From contig JBBMNZ010000019.1 of assembly GCA_037954325.1 (NCBI GenBank), positions 14,557,001-14,621,000 of the forward strand: DNA of 64,000 nt, in the 5' to 3' direction. The DNA comes from Fistularia commersonii (Eukaryota > Chordata > Actinopteri > Syngnathiformes > Fistulariidae). Both the position numbers and the translations under genes were made by a program. Positions 37,951-49,013 of this stretch are shown piece by piece (the first letter of the stretch is position 1; each line of letters begins with the position of its first letter). The notes under the pieces were generated by a model, which saw only the letters and a list, made by a program, of their open reading frames with translations, was not told the DNA's origin and searched no databases.

Positions 37951-39802
37951 CACCCACAGGGGGAGTTTGGTGTTTATCTGGTATCCGATGGCTCCAGCAG
38001 GCCGTATCGCTGCAAGATCAAAGCTCCTGGATTCGCTCACTTGGTGCGTTCGCCGAGCTCTGCAAGCCACTGTGAAATATTAAGAACGGCACTTATCAAT
38101 TATTCAGCGCGCGTAACAGCTCGTCCTTGGGGCAACTTTTAGTTCATTAAGTAGATTTTATTAAGTCCTAGATAGCTATTTTTGAAAGCACACACACACA
38201 AACCCTCCCTCCCTGCCTCTATCCTAGCTCATGGCTGCATAATAGAACCGTTTGGATTTTGCTCTTGCAGGCTGAGCGTGTCTTTTTAAAAAGTTGCACA
38301 AATAAGCTATTATCGTAGTTAGTGTGTTAATTTCGGGCTGTGACACTCATGAATTATGAGCAATGCACTGAGGTGTGTTTTTTTTTTTTTCGTTGTTCCA
38401 GGCCGGTCTGGATAAAATGGCCCAGGGGCACATGCTGGCAGACGTGGTGGCCATCATTGGTGAGTTACTGAAGAACGAAGGATTAGTGTTAAAAAGCAAG
38501 ATATTCTTCCATCCAGTAATTGTAGTTATATGTAGTCATCAAACCATAAACCCAGGTATCCCAATATAAAGCCTATGGTGCCTGTCCCAGCTGTCATTGG
38601 GCAAGAGGTGGTCTTAGACCCTGGACCACCTTGGGTTCACATAGAACTTATGTCAAAGTTTATGAACAGAATTAGTGATAAAGAGCAGCCCTGGAGGAGC
38701 CCAACCCTCACTGAAGATGAAGCTGGCGCTGCAGACCCAGCTCCTGACACTGGTCATACAGGGACTCAACAGCCCGTATTTCAGGGTTTGGTAGCCTGAA
38801 CCCCTGGTCCACTGATCCAGGACCAGGACGAAAAACCACGCTGCTCCTCCTGGACCCCAGATTCCAGCACCTCCAAGTAGATCTTTTCATGGAGGCTGAG
38901 GAGTGTCATCTCTAGTTTGAGCACACTCTCCGATCCCCCTTGTAAAGAGAGGGATCACCACCCTGGTTTACCAACCCACTGCCCCTGCTGTCCATGCGAT
39001 GTTGCAGAGGCCTGTCAGCTCAGACAGCCCCACAACATCCAGAGGTTTGAGTAACCCAGGGTGGACCTCATCTGCCACTGAGGACCTTTCTGAGTACCTC
39101 TTTGACTTAACTCCAAGAAATAGTCCCCCACCTCTGCTTCCTCATTGCAAGGCGTGTCGTCTGGATTGATGAGGCCTTGAAGATATTACTTTCACCGTTC
39201 CACAATGTTCTGAGTCGGGGTCAACAGTGCACCGACCCCACTATACACAAGTGTTGATGGTGTACTGCTTCCCCTCCTGAGCCGCTGGATGGTGAACTAC
39301 AAATTTTTGCCTTGGCAACCACCAAAGCATCTTGGCCTGCCAGTACCTGCCAGCTGCATCTGGAGACCTACAGGCCAGATTTGACTCTTTCAGCCCGACA
39401 AGAGACCCATAACCAGCGCATTGGAGGGTTACCACCACAACAGGTGCCCACCACCTTATAGCCACAGCTCCTGCATCCATCCTGGACAATGGAGGCTTGG
39501 AACATGGTCCACTAGGACTTAATGCCTCTGTCTCCCTGGGGACGTAGTCGGAGCTCAGCCAGAGGTGGGAGTTGAAACTCCTCCAGACAGATTTTCCTAA
39601 CAGACCCCCACCATATGTTTGAGTCTGACTGACTTCCTCCCCCTCCATTGGAGCCAGATCACCACCAGGTGGTTCAGTCACTCATTTCATACCTCATACA
39701 CAGATAAACAATCCATTCATGAACCAGTAGGTGAAGCTACATGTATGAAACTGTCTTCCATTAGACGACTGCCAGGCTCTGGCCTTCCGTTGCTATCCTA
39801 GG

Positions 39803-39833
<31 letters not shown>

Positions 39834-39948
39834 CAGCAAGGAGATGTGAATTCACTTTCACAACGTTTTTGTTTTAAATGCTGAACCCTGGTTGTCGCCC
39901 TCCCCTGCAGGCACACAGGACATCGTGTTCGGCGAGGTGGACCGTTGA
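31098..39948 (+). CDS. NDUFS2: NDUFS2, mitochondrial complex I 49 kDa core subunit, complete
   Basis: Core peripheral-arm subunit of NADH:ubiquinone oxidoreductase; it helps form the quinone-binding pocket in the mitochondrial matrix arm. Exons: 31098-31204, 32201-32304, 33123-33313, 33973-34093, 34190-34302, 35024-35098, 35259-35336, 35413-35498, 35581-35700, 36749-36878, 37627-37722, 37960-38043, 38402-38459, 39911-39948. All are GT-AG and in frame, giving 466 residues (human 463). The N terminus MAATMLRSLTTLRRPSTK is basic and lacks acids, as expected of a mitochondrial presequence. Diagnostic motifs are NFGPQHPAAHG (quinone-site histidines), HIGLLHRGTEKL, MMCNEQAYSLA, MTPFFW, GVMLRGSG, SDGSSRPYRCKIKAPGFAHL and the terminal QDIVFGEVDR. 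From memory, the arginine in LLHRGTEK is the one methylated by NDUFAF7. Donors after exons 3, 4 and 5 (gtgctg, gttcgg, gtccct) are weak matches to consensus, but the frame leaves no alternative. Confidence 0.97.
31728..31780 (+). repeat. TA microsatellite, NDUFS2 intron 1
   Basis: About 26 TA units followed by a short ATGT-rich stretch (31800-31822). Confidence 0.9.
31931..32039 (+). repeat. 109-base dispersed duplicate (copy 1), NDUFS2 intron 1
   Basis: Starts TGTTATGTGTGCATCCATAA. It matches 34692-34800 in the same orientation with six mismatches and no gaps. Confidence 0.85.
32704..32841 (+). repeat. Perfect 69-base tandem duplication, NDUFS2 intron 2
   Basis: Two identical adjacent copies (32704-32772 and 32773-32841) starting GTCACCCTCTTGCTTGATCA and ending GATTTTAGAATT. 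No differences found by eye. Confidence 0.93.
34345..34960. mobile_element. Truncated pogo-like element in NDUFS2 intron 5
   Basis: Shares GACCGAGCTCATAAACTCAG and the ATCAAACCGTCCC block with the copy at 18541-19308, in the same orientation. It lacks the first terminus and carries an extra 109-base segment at 34692-34800. Confidence 0.55.
34692..34800 (+). repeat. 109-base dispersed duplicate (copy 2), NDUFS2 intron 5
   Basis: Starts TGTTATGTGTGCACCTATAA. It lies inside the truncated pogo-like repeat at a point where the copy at 18541-19308 is continuous, so it is an insertion in that element. Confidence 0.85.
35812..36470 (-). repeat. Repeat family A, inverted copy in NDUFS2 intron 9
   Basis: Starts AGCTGCTTTCAGACAGAATT, then AAAATGTTGATGTTCCTCTA, CGCAAGAAAACAGCTGACCA and GATCTTGGAGCTGCAAGAAG. 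Accounts for most of intron 9. Confidence 0.6.
37080..37262 (+). repeat. SINE-like fragment in NDUFS2 intron 10
   Basis: GGATTCCCACAGGGTGGCCT and GGGTTCCTCAGGGTTCTCTT with the usual CCAAACACATGCAG segment. 5' half only. Confidence 0.5.
38690..39715 (-). mobile_element. Antisense LINE fragment in NDUFS2 intron 13
   Basis: About 1 kb whose complement reads as the endonuclease/linker part of another teleost non-LTR element. I recognise typical segments such as GCACACTCTCCGATCCCCCT, CCCACAACATCCAGAG and GGAGTTGAAACTCCT in the antisense direction. It differs from the family at 40190-42545. Many frame breaks; inactive. It accounts for most of the unusually long intron 13. Confidence 0.65.
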
Positions 39949-40072
39949 CATGCCGTTCAGCCGACTTCTCCTGTCCTCCCTCCGCCCGTTAGTCAGGTTC
40001 TCTTCCTGTTCTCTGTAGTGAGTTGTTTCCACAGAAGGGTCATCAATGTACAACACCCAAATAATCCCTAAT

Positions 40073-40078
40073 AATAAA
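40073..40078 (+). terminator. Polyadenylation signal AATAAA (NDUFS2)
   Basis: AATAAA lies 125 bases after the NDUFS2 stop codon, followed by a T-rich run at 40098-40110. It suits a short housekeeping 3' UTR. Confidence 0.75.
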
Positions 40079-40189
40079 TATTTTATGACCTGATAGTTGT
40101 TTTTTTTTTTTATGTGTTTTAAAATCCACCATTTCCTTAAACTGTCACCAAAGCAGAGAAACAAACAAAAAAAAAAAAAGCCATTTTGC

Positions 40190-42545
40190 CAATGCGTCCC
40201 GTCGAATGCAGCCTCAGGATGGCATGGGCTGGGTCTCCCTGAGCAAGCCTCAAGTGAGCCAGTCCCAAGCCTGGATAAATGCAGAGGATTGCGTCAGGAA
40301 GGGCTTCCATCGTAAAACTTTTGCCAATACCAAATCCGAATCACATAATAACCATATCATACTGGATCGGACGAGGCCTGGGTTAACTATGACTGCCATT
40401 GGCACCGATGACTTACAGGGAACCAATGGAAAGTGGGCTACTGCAGATCAAAGAAGGAGAGGAGGAAGAGGAGAGAAGAGGAAACACAAGAGTCTGGGTC
40501 TGGGAGTTGGGACTTTGAATATTAGGACTATGACAGGAAAAGGTAGAGAGCTGGTTGACATACGGTAATTCAGAGAAGGAAAGTGAATATACTGTGTGTC
40601 CACTAGACCAGGTTGAAAGGAAGTAAGGCTAGAAGCTTAGGAGCAGGCTTTAAGATTTACTCTCATGGTACTGACAAGAAGAGAAATGGAGTTATCTTGA
40701 AGGAGGAGTTTGTTAGGAATGTTACAGAGGTGAAAAGAATGTCTGATAGACTTATGAATCTGAAACTGGATATTGAAAGTGTGATGCTCAATGTAGTTAG
40801 TTGCTATGCCCTGCAGGTGGGATGTGAGTTTGAGGAGAAGGAGAAGTTCTGGAAGGAGCTAGACGAAGTGATGCAGAATATCCCCAGAGATGAGTGAGAG
40901 GTAATTGGTGCAGACTTCAATCGGCATGTTGGTGCAAGCAATAGAGTAGATGAAGAAGTGATAGGGAGATTTGGGCAGAACATAGGGTAACTTATAAGAG
41001 CGGAGAGCTACATCTTTTATAGGTAACCTGAAAGAGATCAGCGACTACAAAGTAGTTGTAGGTGAGAGTGTAGCCAGCCAGCATATGACGGTGGTTTGTA
41101 GGATGACTGGTGACAAGGAACATCAAGAGGACAATGGCAGAGCAGAGGACAAAGTGGTGGAAGCTGAAAAGGGGGGAGTTGAGAAATGCTCTGGGTGGTC
41201 AGGGAGAGCTTCCAGGTGATCGGACAACCACAGCTAGTGTTATCAGGGAGACAGGTAGGAGAGTACTTGGTGTGTCATCTGGAAGGAAAGTAGATAAGGA
41301 GATTTGGTGGTGGACTGAAAAAGTGCAGGAGTATAGACAGAGAAAGCGGTTAGCAAAGAAGTGGGACACAGGACTGAGGAGAACTGAAGAGTCATCATTT
41401 GTGAGCAGCAGTATGGCTTCATGCCTAGAACGAGTACTACAGATGCTGTATTTGCTTTGAGAATGCTAATAGAGAAGTATAGAGAAGGCCAGAGGGAGCT
41501 ACATTGTGTTTTTGTAGACCTAAAAAAAAGCATATGACAGGGTGCCAAGAGAGGAACTCTGGTATTGTATGAGGAAGTCTAGAGTGGCTGAGAAGTATGT
41601 TAGACTGGTGCAGGACATGTATGCTAGCTGTGAGACACTGGTACGGTGTGCTGTAGGAGTAACAGAGAAGTTCAAGGTGGAGGTGGGACTCCATCAGGGA
41701 TCAGCTCTGAGCCCCTTCTTGTTCGCAATGGTGATGGACAGGCTGACAGATGAGGTTAGACAGGAATCTCCATAGACCATAATGTTTGCAGATGACACTG
41801 TGATATGTATGGAGAGCAGAGAACAGGTTGAGGTGGAGGTATGTGCCTCTAGAGAGGTGGAGGTATGTGCTGGAAAGGAGAGGAATGAAAGTTAGTCACA
41901 GCAAGATAGAGAATATGAGTATGAATGAGAGGAGCTCGGGTGGAACGGTGAGGCTACTGGGAGCTGAGATTTCAGGTACTTGGGGTCAACAGTCCAGGGC
42001 AACGGAGAGTATGGAAAAGAGGTGAAGACGGGTTCAAGCACGTTGGAATGGATGGAGAAAAGTGTCAGGGGTACTATGCAATAGAAGACTATCAGCCAGA
42101 ATGAAAGGAAAGGTGTACAAGACAGTGGTGAAACCAGCGATGCTGCCTGACCTAAAAACAACTACAATGACAAAAAGACAGCAGGCAGTGCTAGAGGTCG
42201 CCGAGTTGAAGATGCTGAGGTTCTCTTTGGGAGTGAGCAGGATGGAGAGGATCAGGAATGAGTCTATCGGAAGAACAGCACATGCTATATGTTTTGGAGA
42301 GAAGCCAGACTGAGATGGTTGGGTCACGTGCAAAGGAGGGATAGAGAATATATTGGTAGACGGATGCTGGAATTGGAGCTGCCAAGCAAGAGGTCTCGAG
42401 CACAACCAAAGAGCAGATTTATGGACGTAGAGAGAGAGGATATGAAGGTAGTTGGTATGAGAGAGGAGGATAGAAAGAATAGGGTTGTTTCGCTGTGGCG
42501 ACCCCTGAAGGAAAAAACCGAAAGGAGAAGAAGAAGAAGAAGAAG
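40190..42545 (+). mobile_element. Non-LTR retrotransposon (LINE), sense, degenerate
   Basis: Starts after an A-run in the NDUFS2 downstream flank and ends in a (GAA)n tail at about 42525-42545. The 5' part carries an endonuclease-like start (VGTLNIRTMTGKGRELVDIR at about 40505-40565). The middle carries reverse transcriptase (GLHQGSALSPFLFAMVMDRL near 41690-41750, then MFADDTVICMESREQ near 41780-41825). The 3' end has an EARLRWLGHVQRRDREYIGRRML-like C-terminal block (about 42300-42370). Frames are broken by stops and shifts, so it is not coding-competent. The clade is uncertain: it is a widespread vertebrate LINE of the APE-endonuclease class, perhaps RTE-like. It occupies nearly all of the NDUFS2-FCER1G gap. 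Confidence 0.85.
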
Positions 42546-42752
42546 TCCTCTCTGGCGGCCACCACTCAGAAGGTGGGCGTTGCCCAATGAGATAACAGAC
42601 GAATGGACTTCAAGCTCAGACCACAACTTCCCTTCTAACCCCGTGAGGTAAGTTCGTCTCTCAGCCCTCTCTCTCTGGCAGAAACCGAGAAAGAGGCCAG
42701 CCAGTGTTCACCATCTTATCGCCCTTTAGCCGTTGGTGGAGCGAGTGCAGTC
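42546..42752 (+). promoter_or_regulatory. FCER1G proximal promoter and 5' UTR region
   Basis: These 207 bases between a LINE 3' end and the FCER1G ATG must contain the proximal promoter or 5' UTR unless transcription starts inside the LINE. They include a perfect donor-like GAG-GTAAGT (junction at 42647/42648) and, just downstream, a pyrimidine tract ending in CAG at 42681. No TATA box is clear. Confidence 0.4.
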
Positions 42753-45223
42753 ATGGCGCCGCCAAGCCGGAACCTCCTCATGGTGGCGATTCCACTGTGG
42801 ATGAGCTTTGGAGAAGTCGGTGAGTTATGATCTTGCTGACTATGCGTTTTATCTCCTAAATGCCACTTCTCTGCCATCTTTAAGCCTGACGCGGTGTTTT
42901 TTTTTCCACCTGGCATTATTTTGGATCACGAGCGGTAAAGCAAGTGCAGCTGCGCCCACTGCTTGTGGTCAAAGAGGCTCAAGCTGGTTTGCACCGCTGT
43001 CACCCTCCCCCAGTCACAAGTCACAAATGCCTATTTCTCAGGAAATACGAGCCAGCTTCTTCATATTCTCAAACGCGCCATATACAAAGAGGCCTTACTT
43101 TTAATTTTCTGATGTCGTCTCTACCAACGGGGTTCAAGAGCCTGGATGAGAAAGTCATATTCTTCCTTGTTTTTCTTACTTTAAGTCAGTCTTAAAACCA
43201 TATTTCCAACTGACGTTCAACGTGTGATTGGATATAATACATAACCTTACAATGATAAATGAAGGATATGGTGTAGGTGGGAAGGCTACAAACACACCGA
43301 TTTGTCGTTTCCTTTTTTAACAAATGGCCGGGTCCTTGATGGTCCTGATCCTGGATTGTTGATCGCATGTTGATGCATGAAGTTCCGAGATGTTTGGCTG
43401 AGACGGAAACCTAATGAGTCGATAACGTGGCCCCGTTTTGTCTGTGTTTAAGGTCAAAGCAGCTGTTGTCGAAACGCCTTGCCGCGTTTTACCACATCTC
43501 TAGCTGCAAGACTGTAACTAAAATCCAGTGTAATACTAGGTTTAGTAACACTTGTGACAAAATGTTGCGTCCGGTGCGTTCACTGTCTGGAGCCGAGTCA
43601 ACTCTTTTGACTCTCTCTCGGGGAAGTACGAAAGTAACGGACTGCAGCGCCATCACCGCCGCCGAAACGCTTCCTATCAATTTTCAGTTTGGGAGAAACG
43701 ATAGAAATTGATAGGAGGAGCAGCGCATTGAACCGCTCCATGTTGACAGTGAGGCCCATCAAAATAACTTTTTTATTATTATGGTAATCGCTAAGCTACG
43801 TTGCTACGTCTCTCACAGTGGTAACAAAATTCCAGTCTGACACACACACACATGTTATAGTCAAGTTGAATTGTACAGAAGACATCACGCTGCTTTGTGA
43901 CATTACACCGGGTCGTGGCACCACTTTTGACGCCGAGGGCCCGAATCTGAAACTCCCAGCCAGAGCGCGGGGAGCGAGAGCCTCTCCCAGTATTGTCACG
44001 CCAGTGCTCGGAAATGCCCGACATGTCTAAATGCTAATGATCTTCATATTCATTCATCTGTACTGCTAATCCTGCTTTGGGATTACGGAGGGGATTGGAG
44101 CCGATCTCAGCTGTCATTGGCCAAGAGGTGACTCACTCTGGGGCCATCGCCAGTCAAGGCAGGGACTTAAAACCATTTGCCCTTTCATTCATTACATTAC
44201 ATTACATTGCATTTGGCAGACGCTTTTATCCAAAGCGACTTACAATAGAGGACATAGGGACTGCAAATACACTTGCAAATACACGACGCACATTCACACG
44301 TCCGGACGTCTCCTGTGAACCTCCTGCATGTTTTTGGACTCTGGGAGGAACCCTGAGGAACTCCATGCAGTCTTGGGGGGAACATGGAGACTCCACACAG
44401 AAAGGCCCGCCTGTGGGAACCCAACCAGGGATCTACTTGATGCGAGGAGGCCTCGTACAAACCCTGCCTCTAGGCTTTGGCTATAGTTTGTGGCGTTGAT
44501 GCAGTGTTTTCACTAACATGGAACAACGGCGGCCAAAACTTTAGACATGTTAAAGCCACAATTATGAGAAATTTCATCTGGCTCGAAATGAAATTACATC
44601 AGGTTTTGTGAAGCACAAGTAATTCAGAGGAACTATCATGTATCATTTCCTGGTGGCTGAGTCTCTTCTTGTGTGTGCAGACACACACGCACGCAAGCGC
44701 TTCCTGTATCATGGGGTGACATGTTGATGTAGAGGTTTTGCGTGTTTGCCTCGCTGCAAGAAGGTCTGTGGTTGGATTGTTTGAGAGCGTTGGAATGAGA
44801 GGGTGATGGCTTGACGTCTCCATGTGACATGAATGGACGAGTGAACGGTTCTATGTTACTATTGTGGGCCTGTGATTGGCCAGTCCAGGGTGGACTGGCC
44901 AATGACAGCTGGGCTCCTGAGGATAAATTCTCAAGAGGATGAAGGAATTCTACATTACGGTGTCACTAGTTTTCTACACTACAAATGTATTTTGGTAGTA
45001 GTAGTGTGTGTGTGTGTGTGTGTGTACATGCGAAGCGCTATGATGCTTCATGGTGTGAGCGGAGAGCCTTTAACCATCTCTCTCTCTTTCTCTCTCTCTC
45101 TAAAGCCTCTCTCACTGAGCCTGAGACCTGCTATGTGCTGGATGGTATTTTGTTTTTGTACGGCTTCATCCTGACAGCCCTCTACTGCAGAATGAAGGTT
45201 AGTATCCTATATATATATAAAAG

Positions 45224-45255
<32 letters not shown>

Positions 45256-45282
45256 GTATATATGTATATATACACACACACA

Positions 45283-45359
<77 letters not shown>

Positions 45360-46807
45360 TTATATATGTCTTTTTTTCCTCTTGGCCACTGCCTTTGTGT
45401 GTCACCAAAATCATCCAACACGCTTTTCTCACACCAGCTAAATTTCTGGTCCGCTTTCCTTCTGTCCATAAACCTGGTCTTCCTCTACACCACCTCCATT
45501 CTTCCTTCTGCCAAGATCTTCACAATCCCGCCTCTGGCCATGTCATCTCATATATTTACCATAATTTAACCAAATTGGTTAAAAAAAACAAAACATATGA
45601 ATATATGTGTTCATATATAGGCTGCACTTGTCTATAAGCCGCAGGTGTTCACATTATAACATGAGATATTCACACAGAAACTTTTTTTTTGTTTTACTTT
45701 TAATTAAATACATACCAGTAACATCCACAAATACAAACTGGAAAATGTTTTTTTTCTAAACAGTAACGCGGCTGATGAAAAAGATAAATAATAAAGACTA
45801 CAAGGAAAAGTCGATCCATCCATCCGTTTTCTATCCATTTCTTTATCCTATTCCAGCTGATTGCTATCCTCATCTTCCTGCTGCAAAACTAAAACCATTA
45901 ATGTCATCTTCTTCTATGTCGCAATTGAACGGCCTCAGAATTTCACAGTAATTTCATTAGTCCGATGTGTCGAGGCTAAATGCTTTGGCGTCATGAAGCT
46001 TGTTAGCCAAAACAAATCCATAATTTATTGTTTCAGCAGCATCGTTTGAAGCGTGTGAAAAAAATAGTGGCTTGTAATCAAAAATTACAGTATCCATTCA
46101 TCTATTCCTCATCTGTTCTGCATATCTATCTATCCAATTATACATATTTTTTTCTTTCCCTCATGGAAAAATACTGCCGAGAGGTAATCCTGACTTAATT
46201 TTTGATATGCTGTAATAGATTATGAATAATTAATATTAAAGTCGTCCACGCATTAGTTTGGTTTGCATAGTTTGCACCTGATAGAAAAAAGGAGGTTGTT
46301 TCGGGGAGGGAGCTTTTTTAATAGAAAGTTAGAGAAAAATTGATTTAAATTAATTTTCCGAACCGTTATTCTTTCTTTCCCCAGCTCTATAATGCCCGGG
46401 AGGCTGCGGGGAGCAAGACACAGAACAAGCAGGTAAGACGGCTGCAAGCGATGACTGCATGAATACACACTGTACCATGCAAAGTCACACACACATAGAC
46501 ACACACCAGCCTGGCAACTGCAAAGAAAAACCCTGTGGAATCAGGACAGCCACAAATCTGCAGCTGTGGGACTCAAGAGATTTCCAGAGGACATCTTCTG
46601 AGACCGCTTTAAATTCCCCAAACCCTAATGATGTTCTTCTCCCTCCCTGACAGAATGTGGAAGAAGGCCTCTATATGGTGAGTTTTCCCGTCCTGCTTTC
46701 AACGCACCCGCTATTTCCACTCGCGATTCATTTTTTTTTTTTCTCTCCTCCAGGGTTTGACCCCTCGCTCCGAAGACGTCTATGAAAGTATCAAAACAAA
46801 GAAATGA
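42753..46807 (+). CDS. FCER1G: FCER1G, Fc receptor common gamma chain (ITAM adaptor), complete
   Basis: Small disulphide-linked transmembrane adaptor that carries the activating signal for Fc and related immune receptors through Syk. Exons: 42753-42819, 45106-45197, 46385-46432, 46654-46677, 46754-46807, GT-AG and in frame, 94 residues. The first exon encodes a hydrophobic leader. Exon 2 carries a very short ectodomain with the dimerising cysteine and a transmembrane helix with the conserved aspartate (TCYVLDGILFLYGFILTALY). The tail holds one ITAM, YMGL then seven residues then YESI (residues about 76-90), split between exons 4 and 5. Length and exon layout fit the family (human 86 residues). 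Intron 1 contains SINE-like and L2-tail repeats, intron 2 a long CA/TA tract and a LINE scrap. The alternative, a CD3-zeta or DAP12-like chain, is less likely: zeta has three ITAMs, and the CYVLDGILFLYG segment is gamma-like. Confidence 0.93.
44050..44945. repeat. SINE-like copies in FCER1G intron 1
   Basis: A reverse copy (44050-44440) split by the L2 tail and a forward copy (44725-44945). Recognised by CCTCCTGCATGTTTTTGGAC (reverse) and GGTTCTATGTTACTATTGTG with GGCCTGTGATTGGCC (forward). Confidence 0.5.
44190..44285 (-). mobile_element. L2-type LINE/SINE tail (inverted) in FCER1G intron 1
   Basis: (ATTAC)n followed by TTTATCCAAAGCGACTTACA. This is the reverse complement of the conserved 3' stem-loop and TGTAA tail of UnaL2-like LINEs and their SINE partners. 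It interrupts a reverse SINE-like copy (about 44050-44440). Confidence 0.65.
45220..45368 (+). repeat. CA/TA compound microsatellite, FCER1G intron 2
   Basis: Alternating (CA)n and (TA)n blocks starting about 25 bases after the FCER1G exon 2 donor; the longest CA block is at 45293-45345. Confidence 0.9.
45400..45560 (-). mobile_element. Antisense LINE 3' scrap in FCER1G intron 2
   Basis: A short pyrimidine-rich stretch (CTTTTCTCACACCAGCTAAA and following) whose complement resembles the 3' end of the LINE family at 40190-42545. It follows the CA/TA microsatellite. Confidence 0.45.
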
Positions 46808-46983
46808 AATAACTGTTTGTTTTGTTTTTTTTTTGCTTGTTGTTTTTCCTGTAACATTTAAAAAAGTCCTTTTTGTATTGCATTTTCTTCACTGGTGTTC
46901 GTTTCCCATCCTAGCTGCCCTGAAACCCTGAAACCAAGCAGCGAGAAGTTGTTGTTGAATGTTTGAATCTCTGCAATGGTTCG

Positions 46984-46989
46984 AATAAA
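46984..46989 (+). terminator. Polyadenylation signal AATAAA (FCER1G)
   Basis: AATAAA lies 177 bases after the FCER1G stop codon and is the first canonical hexamer there. Confidence 0.7.
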
Positions 46990-48137
46990 ATGAAAAACCT
47001 CCGCTGGTTTGAGTGATGTTGATGTGGAACCTGTGGGTAATGTAGCTTAGCTGTTAGCACAGATGGTGCAGGGATATGGGGCTGTGTACCTAACACACCA
47101 CAGGATGGCATTGACACCATTGCGGCAAGTGCGTGCGCACAAGTGTGTGTGTGTGTGTGTGTGCGCCTTTCTGCTCTGTGAAGACACTGAAATGTGTCGC
47201 TGGGTGAGAACCATTGCTTGCTTTTCCTCTGGAGGCCGTGCAGTCGTTTGTATGTTTCTGTCATCTAAGGTGTCACACATGTGGGTTATTCTCTGAAATG
47301 TCTTCTTATGAGTCTTCTTATGTCTAATGTCCGCTCCACCGTCGCCGTGACAACGTGAAAAGAGGAAGCGGTGGCCTCCGGCACTGGGGAGCTTACTTTT
47401 TTCAAGACGTTCATTTCTCAATGCATCTGTACTATAAGGTCACATTGGTGCAAAGAAAGTCACTGGTGTGTGTGTGTGTGTGTGTGTGTGTGACATCACA
47501 CACACAAACACACGCCATGAGGTCACTAATCGTCTGCGAGAAGCTTTTAGGCCCAAGGCCTCTGGTTTGTTTTCCATGCTCCCTGTGAGGAGGATCCTTT
47601 TTTTTTTTTTTTTTTTGTCAGCTATTATTAAGGAGCGTCAAACGCGCAACACCGATTCAGTGTTTTCTCACCTGCCTCACCTATAAGCAGAGCAAGTAAA
47701 GGCTTGAAAATAACTGTCGTGTTGCTTCAGCTAAACCGGAATGGCGGCTTCCAGGTGAAATGCGCACATTTGTGTGTGCGCGTGTGTGTGTGTGTGTGTG
47801 TCTGGCGCGAGAGAGACAGACGAGGAGTGCAGTGCAAACAGGTGCATCTAAAACCTCTTCTCTGGAAAGGGCCTGATGGTGTGTGTCGGATGACGAACAC
47901 ACACACGGAGCACCAGACGGATTTACTTTTTTCACAAGGACTTTTTTGAATTTTTCTTTTTTCTTTCTTTTTAATTTTCTTTTTTAATTTTTTGGACTTT
48001 TGGAGGAGGGGCGGGGTCGATCCAGACCCGGCAACCTCATGGCCGTCGTTCTGAATGCCGCCACCCCAACCCTGCGGGTTTGACCCCCCCAGCCTGAAAT
48101 CGGCGCCGAGACTTTTGCCAGCGGACGCTGGGGGAGA
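46990..48137. other. FCER1G-NECTIN4 intergenic region and nectin 5' UTR
   Basis: Holds three TG/CA microsatellites (about 47141-47163, 47465-47492, 47773-47800), a T run (47599-47617) and a T-rich block (47935-47995). A GC box GGGGCGGGG lies at 48008-48016, about 120 bases before the nectin ATG, and a short upstream frame lies at 48039-48083. I see no additional gene. Confidence 0.5.
48008..48016 (+). promoter_or_regulatory. GC box upstream of NECTIN4
   Basis: GGGGCGGGG, an Sp1/KLF-type motif, about 120 bases upstream of the chosen nectin start codon. Single motif match; function is inferred. Confidence 0.35.
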
Positions 48138-48977
48138 ATGACATTCCCGGCGAGCGCGCTCTGCCTGTGTCTCCTCATCCTCCGGATCCTCGGTAAGACG
48201 CTCGTGCAGAAATAGATCCAAAATGTGAATTTTTTTTAAGTCGATCTTTCGTAGAAAAATATGTGTTTTTGCCCTTTGTGGTAGTTTGACCTGTTTTTAA
48301 GTCTTTGGATCGCAGAGAAAAAAAACAGCAACAGCGCCGTCTGACATTTCAAGAAAAACAGGTTGCGCCCTTCCACCCACTGTGATTGTGAATGGACCCT
48401 CACAGTGTGTGTGTTTGTGTGTGTTCATGCTGAATTGCACAGAATCCATACATGCTCAGAGAAAGGATATTAGAATATTAGATAAGATATTAGAGAAAGG
48501 ACCACAGGAGGTCTTTCCTACCTGAGGCTATCAGACTTTTTAATTCGTCTTCCCTCAGCCGCAGGGAATCTTCAATCTTTGTAGTTACTGCTAACAGCTA
48601 AGACAATTTATATTTCATTATATTTCTTATTCTTCCTCCTTTCCACTATTGTCTATTACTGTTATGTTTTTACTTGAAACTCTGGCACAACAATTTCCTT
48701 CGGGATTAATAAAGTTGTTCTCATCTCATCTCATCATCTCATAATTTCCTCTCCCCCAAAACTTTTTTAATAGTGAAAAAATTGCAAAATCAGGGCAAAA
48801 AAACTGCAAGCGTGCATGACTTTGTGTTTTCATCCTGCCATCATTGTGCGATCATGATTGTGACGCTTGTGTAACCCGAGCTCGCGTTAAGGTCTTCAAA
48901 CATTTACAAAGCCTGATATCTGGCTGTTATTTGAGTTATGTGGCATTGGCTAATTCCAGCAGGCACAAAATGCAAGG

Positions 48978-49013
<36 letters not shown>

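Noticed and set aside
40206..42651. Reverse-transcriptase frames as a host gene
   Set aside because: Frames are broken, flanked by LINE 5' and 3' landmarks, and repeated antisense elsewhere in the window.
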